Shown one piece after another: positions 1 to 10,834 of a stretch of 64,000 nucleotides of DNA; positions within the stretch are counted from its first letter, which is position 1; each line of letters starts with the position of its first letter. Made by a program: the position numbers and the translations under genes. Origin of the DNA: Hofstenia miamia (taxonomy: Eukaryota; Xenacoelomorpha; Acoela); contig SCFE01000051.1 of the NCBI GenBank assembly GCA_004352715.1, positions 283,075 to 347,074 on the forward strand, read 5' to 3'. Below the pieces are notes generated by a model. It saw only the letters and a program-made list of their open reading frames with translations, was not told where the DNA came from and did no database searches.

Positions 1-785
1 TTCATCTGTTTTCTCATAAATAGAAACACAAAAATATTACTAGTTTCATCAGTTGTTTATTCCTAATCCTGGCTGACCATGGCAGGTGCCACTACCACAA
101 ACCAGCATTCTACACTAAAATGAAGCCTGGTGCCCTCCTAAAATAGCAAACCGTTTTTCCACATTTTCAAAGAGATTTTTGTCAAATTTATTTGGAAATT
201 TTGATTTAATGCATTTGTCTTTACTTTCTTAAATTTGTGACTCATATAATAGTAATATACATGTAAAATTTATAGATATAATATGCTCAAACCTGATATA
301 TTTCCCAACCTTTTAACCAAAATTTTTTTTGTACAAAGAGTGGCACTAAATCACACTAAATCAGTGATGTACTCTGTAATACAAAATCCTTGAGGAACAA
401 GTATATATTTGTTAATAGAATCCTAAAACATGGATGGAGGTTTTCCTTAGATTAGGTTGCTGTACACTTCTTCTATTAAAAAGAAATTTTCATAGTTAAA
501 TTTTATTGATTGAACGACTTCAGGTTTTAATCTGTATCATTTTTTTTATTGAGTAATTGGTCATTGCGATCTTTAATATTGCATAATTTAGTTTGTAACT
601 TTACCTTATAAATTCATTATATTAACTGTGAATCAAGTTATAATAATACTTGTATTAAGATTTGTTATATTGGTTTCAATATTATTGGTTTAAAATTGAA
701 CAAGTAGCTCTGTAAACGTGGTAATTCATTACAATTATTGACATATGAAGTGATGCTTACCATTTAGAATATTAAATAGCAACAT
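1..785. other. AT-rich stretch without a recognisable gene
   Basis: I see no open reading frame with family resemblance, no RNA gene and no clear repeat. The stretch ends in a TA microsatellite that runs into an assembly gap. Confidence 0.6.
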
Positions 786-1050
786 AGTATATATATATAT
801 AACATAGTATATATATATATANNNNNNNNNNNNNNNNNNNNNNNNNNNNNNNNNNNNNNNNNNNNNNNNNNNNNNNNNNNNNNNNNNNNNNNNNNNNNNN
901 NNNNNNNNNNNNNNNNNNNNNNNNNNNNNNNNNNNNNNNNNNNNNNNNNNNNNNNNNNNNNNNNNNNNNNNNNNNNNNNNNNNNNNNNNNNNNNNNNNNN
1001 NNNNNNNNNNNNNNNNNNNNNNNNNNNNNNNNNNNNNNNNNNNNNNNNNN

Positions 1051-1081
<31 letters not shown>
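786..1081. repeat. (TA)n microsatellite spanning an assembly gap
   Basis: Pure TA repeats flank a gap at 822-1050 (229 N). Just before the gap a short unit (AACATAG plus a TA run) is repeated twice. Retrotransposon A coding sequence starts directly after the right-hand TA run, so its 5' end is lost in this gap. Confidence 0.9.
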
Positions 1082-1082
<1 letters not shown>

Positions 1083-1165
1083 TACGACGAGGAAGATGTA
1101 CTGCAAACAGAGGACGAAATGGACGAAGTATTACCAAACGACGAGGAGTCGGAAAATTAGTTAGA

Positions 1166-1741
1166 GTGCCGACTCTTAAAAACCGTGCATCAATAATGAT
1201 CCTGACGAACCTTGATACAATAAATACAATAACGATAGCAGTCAATGGAGTAATGACTAAAGCAACAATCGACACTGGAGCAGCAACATCGATAACTACT
1301 GATGAGTGTGCTACAAAGCTTGGATTTAAACAGGAAGATTTGAACATCTGCTACAAGAGACTAATTAACGCATCAGGAGAATATATTGATACGAAAGGAA
1401 TGATAAATGCAGTACAAATGAGGATCACTAACACAACATTCAAGCAGTCTTTGGTGGTGGTGGACACACATAACAATCTTTTGCCATATGAAGTTATCCT
1501 AGGTGACGACTTTTTGATGAAAAATGGATGTGTCATCAATTATGCCAACAGAACTATAAAAGTGAAAAAGGAAGAAATGGAGATCAAAGAAGAACAAGGG
1601 AAGCAAAAAACGATTACATTCAAATTACAGGAAGATATCCAATTACAGCCACACCAATGGAAGATGCACACAATCAAAATGGAGGACGCAATAACAACCA
1701 ATATAATGCTATACAACAACAAACGCATCAACACCAAATGA
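1166..1741 (+). pseudogene. Retropepsin-like aspartic protease domain of copy A
   Basis: About 190 residues are open. The catalytic motif DTGA lies near residue 36 in the context IDTGAATSIT. The downstream LGDDFL segment near residue 113 is the second conserved block of retropepsins. The same two blocks occur in copy B at 7601-8107 (as YTGASA and LGNDFL), which supports homology. The protease would cleave the Gag-Pol polyprotein. The reading frame is open but is disconnected from the reverse transcriptase by stops around 1745-2047. The annotated start is simply the first in-frame Met, since in retroelements this domain is released from a polyprotein. Confidence 0.85.
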
Positions 1742-1925
1742 GTATTGATGCTGTCTAACATCTGTACAGTTAAGCATGGGAAGGGAAGAATACCAATCCT
1801 TAACGCTACAAATTGGAATGTTAATCTAAAGAAATCTCAAATAAGAATATACGGGAAGTACATCAAATCAAACATCAGACTTATCTGGAAGGCAATCAGA
1901 GACGGCGATGGAGTGAGTAATTTGC

Positions 1926-2040
1926 ATGGTCAACTCAAGGACTTGCAAATGAAAACGGATAGTACTCCACATGGCCAACTCAAGGGCAAGTTGACGAACA
2001 CCATCAAAGTTGTGAGTACTCCCAAAGGCTGACTCAAGGG
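1926..2040 (+). repeat. Three tandem units around a CAACTCAAGGGC motif
   Basis: Three imperfect units of about 40-60 bp each contain a (T/C)CAACTCAAGG(A/G)C-like core, at about 1930, 1977 and 2027. In the open frame they repeat a short HGQLKG-like peptide. They sit between protease and reverse transcriptase. Related TTCAAGGGC cores recur at 4571-4945. Confidence 0.6.
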
Positions 2041-2047
2041 CATAGGG

Positions 2048-3056
2048 ATGAAAGCAGAAGAGGAAGACATATACAGAACACTAGAAATAAACATCGAAGA
2101 CTACCCATATTTGGAAGAACAGGAGATCACGCAATTAAGGAAATTGTTGGAGAAACACAAACGTATATTCAACTATGGAGAGATAAGCATGGGGCAAGCA
2201 GTGGGCGAAAAACATAGAATAGTTACAACAATGGACAAACCAATTAAGCTACCAGTCAGAAGGGTACCTGAGCAGATGAAAGATGAATACAGTGGCATAC
2301 TGGAGGAACTAATTGACAATAAGATCATCTGCACAACCAAGAGCCCATACACAGCACCAACTTTATTCATTAAGCAAGGAGACAAGTATTGCCTATGCAT
2401 AGATTTTTGTAAATTCAATGAGGTGACAAAAAAGGATTCATATCTCCTACCACGGTTAGAGGACATGCTCTATGAGACCAGTAAGCATAAATATTTCACA
2501 ACATTAGATATATGCAAAGCCTATTGGCAGGTAAAGATGGAAGAAGACGATATTGAGAAGACAGCATTCATAACTCCCTATGGCTTATACAAATGGATAT
2601 ACATGGCGTTCGGACTGTGTAACACACCTGCAATGTTCCAGAGATATGAAAGTGCTGACACATAGAATGGAGAAAGGGGTCGACGCCTATATAGATGATA
2701 TCATAGTAACTAGTGATACAATCCAAGAACATCTGAAAAAACTAGAAAGAACATTAACAATATTGAAGAATGCAGGACTTTGTATCAATGGGAACAAATG
2801 CAACATTCTCAAAGAGAAAATTGTATTTCTAGGAAGAAAGATAGAGAAAGGCAGGATATGCATGAATGATAATGCCAGAGAAATGATGCTCAAAATAGAA
2901 AAGCCTAATAACAAGAAGGATATACAGAGGATAATGGGATTCTTCAATTACTATGGGACTTTCATCCCGAACATAGCTGGTAAGATAGCAAAGATGACCA
3001 GATTAAGAGGCAATCAGTACCATTTGTATGGACCTGGCAGGAGCAGGAAGAATTAG
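2048..3056 (+). pseudogene. Reverse transcriptase domain of copy A (one frameshift)
   Basis: Ty3/gypsy reverse transcriptase is recognisable through the whole palm. It shows an N-terminal PVRRVPEQ block, SPYTAPTLFI, an LDICKAYWQV block (the first catalytic Asp), FGLCNTPAMFQR, and the YIDDIIVTS active-site box near 2690. Residues up to about 2650 are in one frame. The YIDD box and the connection to RNase H (an IMGFFNYYGTFIP block) are in another, so a small indel lies near 2645-2650. The enzyme copies element RNA into DNA. With the frame broken, this copy is inactive. The two aspartates of the active site are intact. Confidence 0.9.
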
Positions 3057-3490
3057 ACAACATCAAAGAAGAACTGGCAAAACTACCATATCCTAACACA
3101 CCGGACTACAATGAACAATTTATACTGGATTGTGACGCAAGTAAAGTGGCAATTGGGGCCACGTTGGGACAAATGAAAAATGGGAAAGAAGTCCCCATTC
3201 AATTTTTTAGTTATAAGTTGAGAGCAAATGAAGAAAACTATGGATCTACTAAAGTGGAGATGCTGGCACTAATCAAAAGTATTAAAAAATTTCAACACTT
3301 CCTGATTGGTAGAGAATTCAGGGTATGCACAAACAACAGCGGACTGGCATGTTTGAAGAAGTTTTTAGGAGACAAGTCTGGAATAGCGTCATGATGGATC
3401 AAATACTTGAATGAGTTCACATTCACAATTGAGCATAGGAAAGGTACCCTACATAATAATGCAGACTTCTGGACATTGCTACCAGAATAT
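3056..3490 (+). pseudogene. RNase H domain of copy A
   Basis: The start of the Ty3/gypsy RNase H fold is visible as ILDCDASKVAIGATLG near 3125, followed by FFSYKL, a KVEMLAL helix with the catalytic Glu, and a terminal HNNADFWTLLP block near 3455 with the last catalytic Asp. In-frame stops around 3393-3400 break it. Copy B has the matching ending near 8755. The domain degrades the RNA strand during reverse transcription. Confidence 0.8.
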
Positions 3491-3499
3491 CAGACAGAG

Positions 3500-4230
3500 A
3501 GACGTGGTAAAAATAGATGGAGAAAAAAAACAGTTTCAATTTTTGCCACACACTGGAGATGAGAGATTGCCAGAAATAAACGTGGACAAAAAAGGTCAAG
3601 CCATACTACCAATACTAATGAGGAAGGAAATATCTGAAAAAGAAATAGTGGATAAACAGAGAGATGACATAATCCTCAATGAAATCATAAAGAAGATAGA
3701 AGAACCTCTGACAACACTATCAAAACTAATGGCAGGATACTATGAACATTACAAATGGAAGATAAACAGAAACAGATTACTATATGTTGAAGCCAGCAAT
3801 AACCACATTGCAATACCAGACTATTTTAAAAGAGAATTGATAAAGAAGATACATGAGAAGGGCCATCTGGGAATCACACAGATGGAAAAAACCTTCAATG
3901 CAAGGTTTATAACAACAGCCATGAGGAAAGTTATCAAAGATATTATCAATAAGGGCACGACATGCCTTCTACACAATAAACAACACTTTCCAACACAAAG
4001 GGCACCACTGTAGAAGATTATCACAAGACAACCAAATGAAATAGTCCACCTAGATCTGGAAATGTTGTTAAAGGACGCAGAAGGCTATCAATATCTACTG
4101 GTAATGGTAGACAATTTTACAAAATATGCAAGGATGGTCCCAATGAAGAATACCATGGCAGAAACCACTTTGGAACTGGTATTAAAAGAATGGATCCTAT
4201 GACTTGGACTGATGGAAACAATCATAATGG
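3500..4230 (+). pseudogene. Integrase (zinc-binding and partial catalytic domain) of copy A
   Basis: The HHCC region reads HEKGHLG, then a block ending NKGTTCLLH near 3950-3980. Copy B has NKCETCLLQ at the same place, so the first Cys of the CxxC pair is replaced by Gly in A. After a stop at about 4012 comes the catalytic core start with VHLDLE (first Asp of DDE), VMVDNFTKYARMVP, and an IIMD segment holding the second Asp. The rest of the core, including the catalytic Glu, is missing or unrecognisable. The enzyme would insert element cDNA; this copy cannot. Confidence 0.8.
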
Positions 4231-4401
4231 ATAAGAGGCCATTGAAGAGACAAAGATAGATGAGAATGCTGAATTCAAAATATGCTGAATTAACAGAAAT
4301 GAAATTATATACAATATGTATGATTTAGATAGTGTACATGAAAAAGGATTCAATGATGAATTCACAGTGGACATTGGAGATGATAGCATGAGAGAGAGAA
4401 A

Positions 4402-4602
4402 GTGTTGCCCCAAAGGACAACAAGAAATAAACCTATATATGACCCTGGAATATGGGATTTAAATTTACTAACTGAATTTAAGAATCTAGAAGAGAATGAT
4501 GCGCAGGAATCAACAACCAGAGGAACTCTTGACCATGAACAGGAGAAGGAGAGTTTGAAGAAGTTCTCAAACCAGATGTTGACTCAAGGGCAGAAGGGAT
4601 GA
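4402..4602 (+). pseudogene. Integrase C-terminal tail remnant of copy A
   Basis: A 66-residue open stretch carries a WDLNLLTEF segment that matches VWDLNLISMF near the end of the integrase C-terminal frame in copy B (about 10178). This shows that both copies keep the same 3' end of the pol frame. No catalytic motif is present. Confidence 0.55.
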
Positions 4603-4945
4603 GAACAAGGAACTAACAAATAGACAACATAGAGTAAGAAGGCGTCCTAGTAGTCCCCAAGGCTGATTCAAGGGCAGGGAGACCAATGGACAAAGAGCCT
4701 CTCCCACCAGGGATCTGCATCACCAATTCAAGGGCACACAGAAAACTGGTGCACAGCAGCACAACTTTCCTTCTGAGAGTCCATGACGCTGATTCAAGGG
4801 CAGTGAGACACTGGGAGTTGCAGAGGAAGGTGTAAGTGGTGGAAGAACCATGGAGATACAAAAGCAATTCAAGGCTGACATTATCCCCACTGGAACCACA
4901 ACTGGTCAAGTGCTGATAGGAGTAACTGTGAACTGATTCAAGGGT
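4571..4945 (+). repeat. Interspersed TTCAAGGGC motif cluster
   Basis: The core (A/T)(C/T)TCAAGGGC or a close variant occurs at about 4572, 4667, 4728, 4790, 4866 and 4934, mostly preceded by GCTGA or CTGA. Spacing is irregular (about 60-95 bp). The cluster lies between the end of the pol frame and the downstream unknown frame. The same core forms the three tandem units at 1926-2040. Confidence 0.6.
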
Positions 4946-5120
4946 GAATCAGTAGAAACTCTCAGCACAGATTCACAGCCCATGGACTGTGAACCAAGCA
5001 CCAGCAGATTACCATTACAGATGACCCAGCTACATGTACATCCCTCCTCAGATACCACCTCAGAGAGAACTGTATGATCAAAAGAGAGAGAAAAACGCAT
5101 GTCTAAGATTGATGGAGAAA

Positions 5121-5130
5121 TGTTACACCC
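5121..5130 (+). promoter_or_regulatory. TGTTACACCC boundary motif, copy A
   Basis: The 10-mer TGTTACACCC is found at this position and at 10692-10701 in copy B. In both copies it is followed by an AT-rich stretch and then by the unknown downstream frame. LTRs commonly begin with TG, so it may mark an LTR start or another element boundary. I see no matching CA end, so this stays a hypothesis. Confidence 0.35.
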
Positions 5131-5170
5131 ATAATTTATTGGAACATCGAAAATTTGTTACAATGCATTC

Positions 5171-6541
5171 ATGAAACTATCCCTGGAAACAAAGGCTCAC
5201 ATAAGAAAGGTCGTGAAACTTGAGGGGAAAAATCTACTGATAGTGCTCAAATCCAACAACAGACTGAAAGTAAACATGATTATAAACTACCAACAGGAAA
5301 TGATTGAAATGCTGGAAAGGCCATATATGCGAAGCACAGTACACATTGTATTTGATGAAGACTTCACCTTGGAAACAATGCAAATGATAATGGCATACAA
5401 GGATAAGATAGCAGAAATTCCAGAAATAAATATGGATGAAGAAAACCTGACAATCATACATGTGTTGAAGGAAAAAGAATACATGAAAAACTTAGACAAA
5501 AATATTAACCAAACACTATGAATGGCAAAAGTACAGAAGGTGAGAGTAGTAATAATCACAAGGTTGACAATAAACAACATCCCCAAACACCTACTAGATG
5601 CATGCATGCAGATGGAAAATGTCTTCCCTTGGGAGAAAGCACCAATGGNNNNNNNNNNNNNNNNNNNCAAACACTATGAATGGCAAAAGTACAGAAGGTG
5701 AGAGTAGTAATAATCACAAGGTTGACAATAAACAACATCCCCAAACACCTACTAGATGCATGCATGCAGATGGAAAATGTCTTCCCTTGGGAGAAAGCAC
5801 CAATGGGTACAACCACCCCAGAATTAATTTGATTCAATCTACAAATAGATTATTGGGCACAGATATACAGAATAATGGTGGATCCATGCATCATGATCAA
5901 CCTCTATAAACAGACTAAAACAATTGAAATGATGGCAGATACAGATGGCATAGAAAAGGCCAACATGCTATTTATAAAATCTACAACAATTCAGAAAATA
6001 TTTAAGAATATGAAATTGCAACAGAAAGTGGAGGAGAGTTGGCCAGAAATAAAGATTGAGGCGCCATCATTAAACTTCCACAAATCAGTAGAACTGGCAC
6101 TAACAGAGGTAAACAAAGCCTATGAGCTAAACACTAAAAAGGATTTCAAACAGCTAATATTTGAGAGAAAAGAATGTGCTGGAAATCTGCTTTAGAACAA
6201 CAGCATGGATACTAGCAATATTTACAACAGAAGTTGCAGACTTAAACCTCCATATTTGATGGCACATCAGACACAATCTAATGAAAGCAAAGAGATTTGA
6301 AATAGCATTAGCCCTGATCAACACACAAACAAAGAATTGGTTGCTAAAAAGCCACATTGAAAGGTTGGAGTCACCAAATAAATCAGAAAAACCAGTACAG
6401 ACAATGGAGAAGACACTCAGTCATATGATAATGAATGAGAGCCTGGTGGGGAAGATGTTGATAGTAGATATGGCTAACAAAATGGGGATATGTCCAAGAA
6501 AAATTATGATATTCAAGGAGCCAATGAAAAAATATACTTGA
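5171..6541 (+). pseudogene. Unrecognised post-integrase frame of copy A
   Basis: Three open segments (5171-5521, about 5820-6195 and 6281-6541), broken by stops, form one long degenerate coding region. I do not recognise the family. Copy B carries a homologous region at about 10835-11820 in the same place relative to integrase. Shared blocks include STVH..FDEDF followed by a conserved Asp/Leu-rich stretch, then WP.IKI..P near 6040 (11460 in B), then KNWLL near 6335 (11747 in B). No signal peptide, membrane segment, zinc knuckle or protease motif is seen. It could be an extra Gag-like or accessory protein. It is assigned to A rather than to the next element because its A-rich composition matches A. 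Confidence 0.55.
5510..5806 (+). repeat. 139-bp exact duplication flanking a 19-N gap
   Basis: Bases 5510-5648 and 5668-5806 appear identical and are separated only by a 19-N gap (5649-5667). This is the usual look of contig ends that overlap but were not merged. It is probably an assembly artefact that artificially lengthens copy A. Confidence 0.85.
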
Positions 6542-6557
6542 CAAAGAAATTAAAATG

Positions 6558-6750
6558 ATTATCAATTACTCATTGGTCATTTTAAGGATCATTATCATGC
6601 CCACATATTAAACATCAGTATAAAACTCTGCTTTGAGAGCCTTCATTCAAAAAAGGGGACAATGTCTGTACATTCATAGCTCAAGTAGGAAGGCTATTTC
6701 ACCTCAGCAAACTTATGCCAGAATATTTGAAGAATGATTTGTTTTCCTCA
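6558..6750 (+). pseudogene. Duplicated Gag fragment ahead of copy B
   Basis: This stretch encodes a degenerate version of the middle of Gag. LIGHF.DHY and GRLFHLSKLMPEYLKND match LIGHFEDHY and KRLFHLSKLTPEYSKHD at about 7040-7215. It lies immediately before the true Gag start of copy B, so part of Gag is present twice. Confidence 0.65.
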
Positions 6751-6767
6751 ACATTCCTATCAGGTCT

Positions 6768-7530
6768 GTGACAACACATTGGCCACAGTTCTCCAAGTTG
6801 ATTCTTCCTTTTGAAGCAGCTGGAACTGGACAAGCAAATTTATTTAACCTACACTCAGTATTACCAAAATTTACAGGAAAAATTGATGAGATTTCCCAGT
6901 TGTTCAATGAGTGGCTGTTCTTATTTGAGCTAACTATGAAGCAGTATAATGCCACCCAGTTTCCAATGTACCTGCCAGGACTTGCCTACAATCAGTACAG
7001 GGTGCTGGACAGGGAAGTCAAGACTAATTACTAGTTACTTATTGGTCACTTTGAAGACCACTATTGTGCTCCTCACATCAAGCACCAATATAACACTCTC
7101 TTATGTGATCTCTCTTTCAAGGAAAGAAATGATATTTTTACCAATATCACCCAGCTCAAAAGGCTATTCCATTTGAGCAAGTTGACTCCAGAATACTCAA
7201 AGCATGATTTCTTCTCATATATTTGCAGGGGTTTCCCACAAAACATCCATGGCTGTCTTGAATTAAAGTGTGACCCCAAGGACAATCTTAATGTGATTAT
7301 GAAAATGGCAATCAGTATTGTCTATATGATGTGCTATACCACTTGAATCAATAAAGATTTTAGCATGCTGAAAGGTGGTCATGCCACTCCAAAAGTCTCC
7401 TCATCAGCAGACACTTCCACATTAAAGAAGAAATTAGATACTGATCAGACTCACTGTTACCATTGTGATTAGAAAGGCCACATGAAGCCTCAATGTACCA
7501 CCATTATCCATTTAATTGCTGATGGAAATG
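6768..7530 (+). pseudogene. Gag (capsid plus zinc knuckle) of copy B
   Basis: The frame begins with a capsid-like block near 6868 (LPKFTGKIDEISQLFNEW), the usual opening of retrotransposon Gag. It continues through FKERNDIF and LFHLSKLTPEYSKHD. Near 7460-7500 comes a nucleocapsid zinc knuckle of the form CxxCx4Hx4C (CYHCD, then KGHMKPQC) with one stop inside the knuckle. Gag would package element RNA. Several stops (at 7032 among others) break the frame. Copy A's Gag is not visible because of the gap at 822-1050. Confidence 0.75.
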
Positions 7531-7600
7531 GTTTTGTCATTAACAAAGCAGAAGTGCTCTTACCTGTTTTCCCTCTCAAGCCAATTGATTTGATAAACTA

Positions 7601-8107
7601 GTGGGAGTGCTGTCTCCCAACAAACATGCACAGGACATTTTGGTAGTTACCTCACTGATGCATACTAATGTTATCCCTGTGGATATTAATGGAATTCTTA
7701 TCAATGCTACAATATACACTGGAGCCTCTGCTTTAATTATAAGCAACAAGTGCTGTCACAAATTTTGTTTTCAAAGAGATGATTTACATCCATCAACTGT
7801 TTGCCTATTAGATGCCTCATACAACACGGTTTCACTCAAGGGCCAATTGCCCAACCTTGAACTAAGGATTCGTCAAGAATCATTTCATGTGGACTTAATC
7901 ATTGTCAACACCCATGATCAGCCTTTACCCTACAACATCATTTTAGGTAATGATTTTCTAGAGAAGAACTCTTGTGCAATTGCTTATGGGAAAAACACCA
8001 TCTCAATTTGTGAAAGTGAACTCCAGCAAGAGTTGGCTACCATCCCCAAAGATGAAGTTCCTCTATTTTTTGTTGAGGCAGTAGTTGTTGAGCTGTGTGA
8101 ATGGTAA
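7601..8107 (+). pseudogene. Retropepsin-like protease domain of copy B
   Basis: 168 residues are open. The block matching DTGA in copy A reads IYTGASALI, so the catalytic Asp is replaced by Tyr and the protease would be dead. ILGNDFLEKNSCAI near residue 115 matches ILGDDFLMKNGCVI of copy A. The block LKGQLPNLELRI near residue 80 includes the CTCAAGGGC core noted elsewhere. Confidence 0.8.
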
Positions 8108-8125
8108 CAAGTGTGCCCTGATTCA

Positions 8126-8790
8126 GCCATGAGTGACTTTCTTGGGAAGAGTCATTAAACAAGGCTGTATTTTGATCAAGAATGATGCCAAAGATCACTT
8201 AGATCACATTGAGACACCATGATCCCAAAAAGGATGTCCAGAGGCTTATGGGCTTTCTTAATTATTCTGGTGCTTTCATACCTGAATTGACAAATAAAAC
8301 TAAGCACATTTCAAACCTGCTACAACACAGTGTGGAATTCAAATGGACATGGTCTGAGCAGGAGGAGCTTGACTCTGTCAAGTCTGAACTAAGGAAGATT
8401 CAAAGTCTTAACCCCTGATTACTCTCAAGTTTATAGTTGGTTGCCATCAGTGGAGTGCTAAGTCAGATAGTTGAGGGTGTTGAAAGCCCTGTTTAATACT
8501 TTAGTCAGAAACTACAGAATGCAAACAAAACTATGGTACAAATAAGTCAGAGATGCTCACACTAGTTGAGAGCCTGAAGAAGTTCCATTACTTAATTCTC
8601 AGACACAATTTTACTGTGTGAACTGATAACCCAGCTCTTGTCTGACTGAAAAAGTTCTCAGGAGATAGATCTAATATTGCTGCACAATGGATCAAGTACT
8701 TAAATGATTTTTCTTTTACCATCAAGCATTTTCCTGGGAGACTTCATTTCAAATCAGATTATTGGACCACTCTACCCAGCTACAAATGTG
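8126..8790 (+). pseudogene. Reverse transcriptase remnant and RNase H of copy B
   Basis: Coding resemblance resumes just after the protease with a FLGRVIKQG block, then DPKKDVQRLMGFLNYSGAFIP, which aligns with the C-terminal end of the copy A reverse transcriptase (near 2828-2965). The palm, including the YxDD box, is absent, so roughly 700 bp was deleted between about 8107 and 8126. RNase H remnants follow: a GGD-type block is lost, the IAAQWIKYLND block near 8680 and a final SDYWTTLP near 8755 remain. Stops are frequent. Confidence 0.7.
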
Positions 8791-8799
8791 ATTTAAGGA

Positions 8800-10296
8800 A
8801 ACATCCTGGCAAGAAGACATTGTTGGGATTCATACCAACAACTGAATATGAACTCCTGTAAAAGATCAAAGCTGATCACCATGGCAAAGCCATCTTGCCC
8901 ATTCTTATAAAGGAGGAGATTACTGAGGATGAGATTGTGACTCACTAACAGCATGACAAAGTGCTCTCTGAAATCTTGAAATGGCTGAAGAATACAAATT
9001 ACCCTCTTAGCCCTGTTGCTAATCAGTACTTTAAACATTTTAATTAGAGACAGACTGAGAAGGGTTTGCTGTACATTAGAAGTTGGAATAACTGCCTGGC
9101 TGTTCTGGAGTATTTCCACAGAGATTTAGTAAGAAAGATCCATGAGCAAGGCCACTTAGGCAATATACAGACAGAACAAACATTTAATGCATGTTATGTT
9201 ACCATCAGCATCTGTGCTGTAGTTCTCAACATCATCAATAAATGTGAGACCTGTCTACTACAAGGAACCAGTCACTTCCTGGAACAAAGAGCTGAGCTGC
9301 AGAATCACACAGGAGAAAGAACTAATGAGGTTGTCCACATGGATCTTGGGAAGCTGTCCTGTGATACCAATATCTACTTGAACTCATCAATCTATTAGTC
9401 CCTCTGGACAGTACCACCCACATTTGAATGGTGTTGTGGAGTGACTTAACCACACTGTTATTAAATTGATTCACATTGCTCTCTCCAGAGCCACTGGCAG
9501 AAATGAGTAATAGAAGTAGTGGAATACTTTTGTAACATTGTAGTCCAGTCTACTACTAAGGTGAGCCTGTTTAAGGCAATGTTTGGGTTTGAGGCAAGTA
9601 TGCCCCTTTCTGTAATGTGCCCTGTGTACCATGAGCCCACTTTGAAGAATTTTGTTAATCACATGTTGCATGAGCTGCAAGAAGTTCACCTTACCATCTG
9701 TTGAAACACTAATCAATCTGTTATACACCAGAAGCATAACTTTAATCACAAGCTATATAGTGAGAATCACAAACAAGGCAAAAAAGTCTTTGCTTATTTT
9801 CTTTGCAAGTCACTGATCTAAATCAGGACCAGAAGCTTGCCACAAATTGGCAGGACCATTTACTGTTGTTAAGGTGCTTGACCACCAAAAGTATTTATTA
9901 AGTAATGGGAAAATTGCCCATTTTCAAAGGCTCAAAGGGGCTGTACATGATATTGAGAATGTAATTATTGACAACAATAGTGATTTTACACTGGATGACA
10001 ATGGCATAAATGAGTACAAAGCTTATAATAATTTGACTGAATGTGAGGAAGACAACCTCACCAAAGTTGATTTTGATAGCAATGCAATTAGTAGCAGTAG
10101 TGACACTACTGCTACCCATATTTTACCTAAACTTAAGGCAAGAGAAAGAACATACTTAGATCATTTAAATACCCAAGTTTGGGACCTTAATCTTATCTCT
10201 ATGTTTAGTAACCAAGACACAATAAATGAAAAGACATTTGAATCAACTGCTGGATCAGAGACAAGTGTGAAGTTGACTAAATCTGAGATCAGATGA
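8800..10296 (+). pseudogene. Integrase of copy B (internal deletion)
   Basis: The zinc-binding region at about 9140-9260 (HEQGHLG, then NKCETCLL) is complete. The catalytic core starts with VVHMDLGK near 9330 (first Asp). It then jumps to YHPHLNGVVE near 9420, the region holding the catalytic Glu, so the part with the second Asp is deleted. An open frame from 9847 to 10296 begins with AGPFTVVKVLDHQKYLL, the SH3-like C-terminal domain typical of gypsy integrases. It ends in an acidic, serine-rich tail. Confidence 0.8.
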
Positions 10297-10691
10297 AATG
10301 AGACATGAGCATTCCCCACAATGAGCAGAGGAGAGTACTGCTGCCAAGTGAGGGAGACCACATACAGAGGATGCTGGATGCAGTGCTTGTGACTGCATGC
10401 AGAGCCAACACTCTGCACAGGAGCAAGATTCCTGCAACTATGTGAGGAGCAAACACTATTCATGGGAGTGGACCTCAAGTGACTATGCACAGAGCCAACA
10501 CTCTGTGCAGGAGTGAGAGGAGCATTTAGCCCATGTACCTTTTTCCAGTTTAGAAATTTTAAATGTCCAACTGTCCTGAAGTGACTCAAAACCCACTTCT
10601 AGTCCCAGCCTGTCATCTGCTGAATCCCCTAGTATTCAATTGAAGAGGAATGAAGAAAGAAGATGAAAAGTTTCAAAACTTGAAGATGAGG

Positions 10692-10701
10692 TGTTACACC
10701 C
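10692..10701 (+). promoter_or_regulatory. TGTTACACCC boundary motif, copy B
   Basis: Same 10-mer as at 5121-5130, again between the integrase tail and the unknown downstream frame. It may be an LTR or element boundary. No matching end is identified. Confidence 0.35.
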
Positions 10702-10834
10702 CTATTTAATTGTGACCAGAAAACAGTTACCCATCCATATCCATGATAATATCTTATACTATTCATAATCAATGCTGAAAGGAGGCCAAAAAGTAATGCC
10801 ATCATTTGCTATGATTAAAAAATGCATGGAGGAT

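Larger units (their letters stand above)
1051..6541 (+). mobile_element. Ty3/gypsy-type retrotransposon, copy A (decayed, 5' end missing)
   Basis: The order protease, reverse transcriptase, RNase H, integrase is the Ty3/gypsy order. Remnants of all four domains are read from the + strand, followed by an extra reading frame at 5171-6541. The coding sequence is strikingly A-rich on the + strand, unlike the T-rich neighbour copy B. Frameshifts and stops occur in every domain, so it is not autonomous. No LTR pair can be defined because the 5' end lies in the gap. Copies A and B share the same domain order and are clearly homologous at protein level. Confidence 0.88.

Noticed and set aside
735-1347. 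Frames running through N and TA repeats
   Set aside because: They are artefacts of repeats and gap characters. The same holds for the long frames across the gaps at 45.5, 47.5, 50.0, 51.8 and 54.3 kb.
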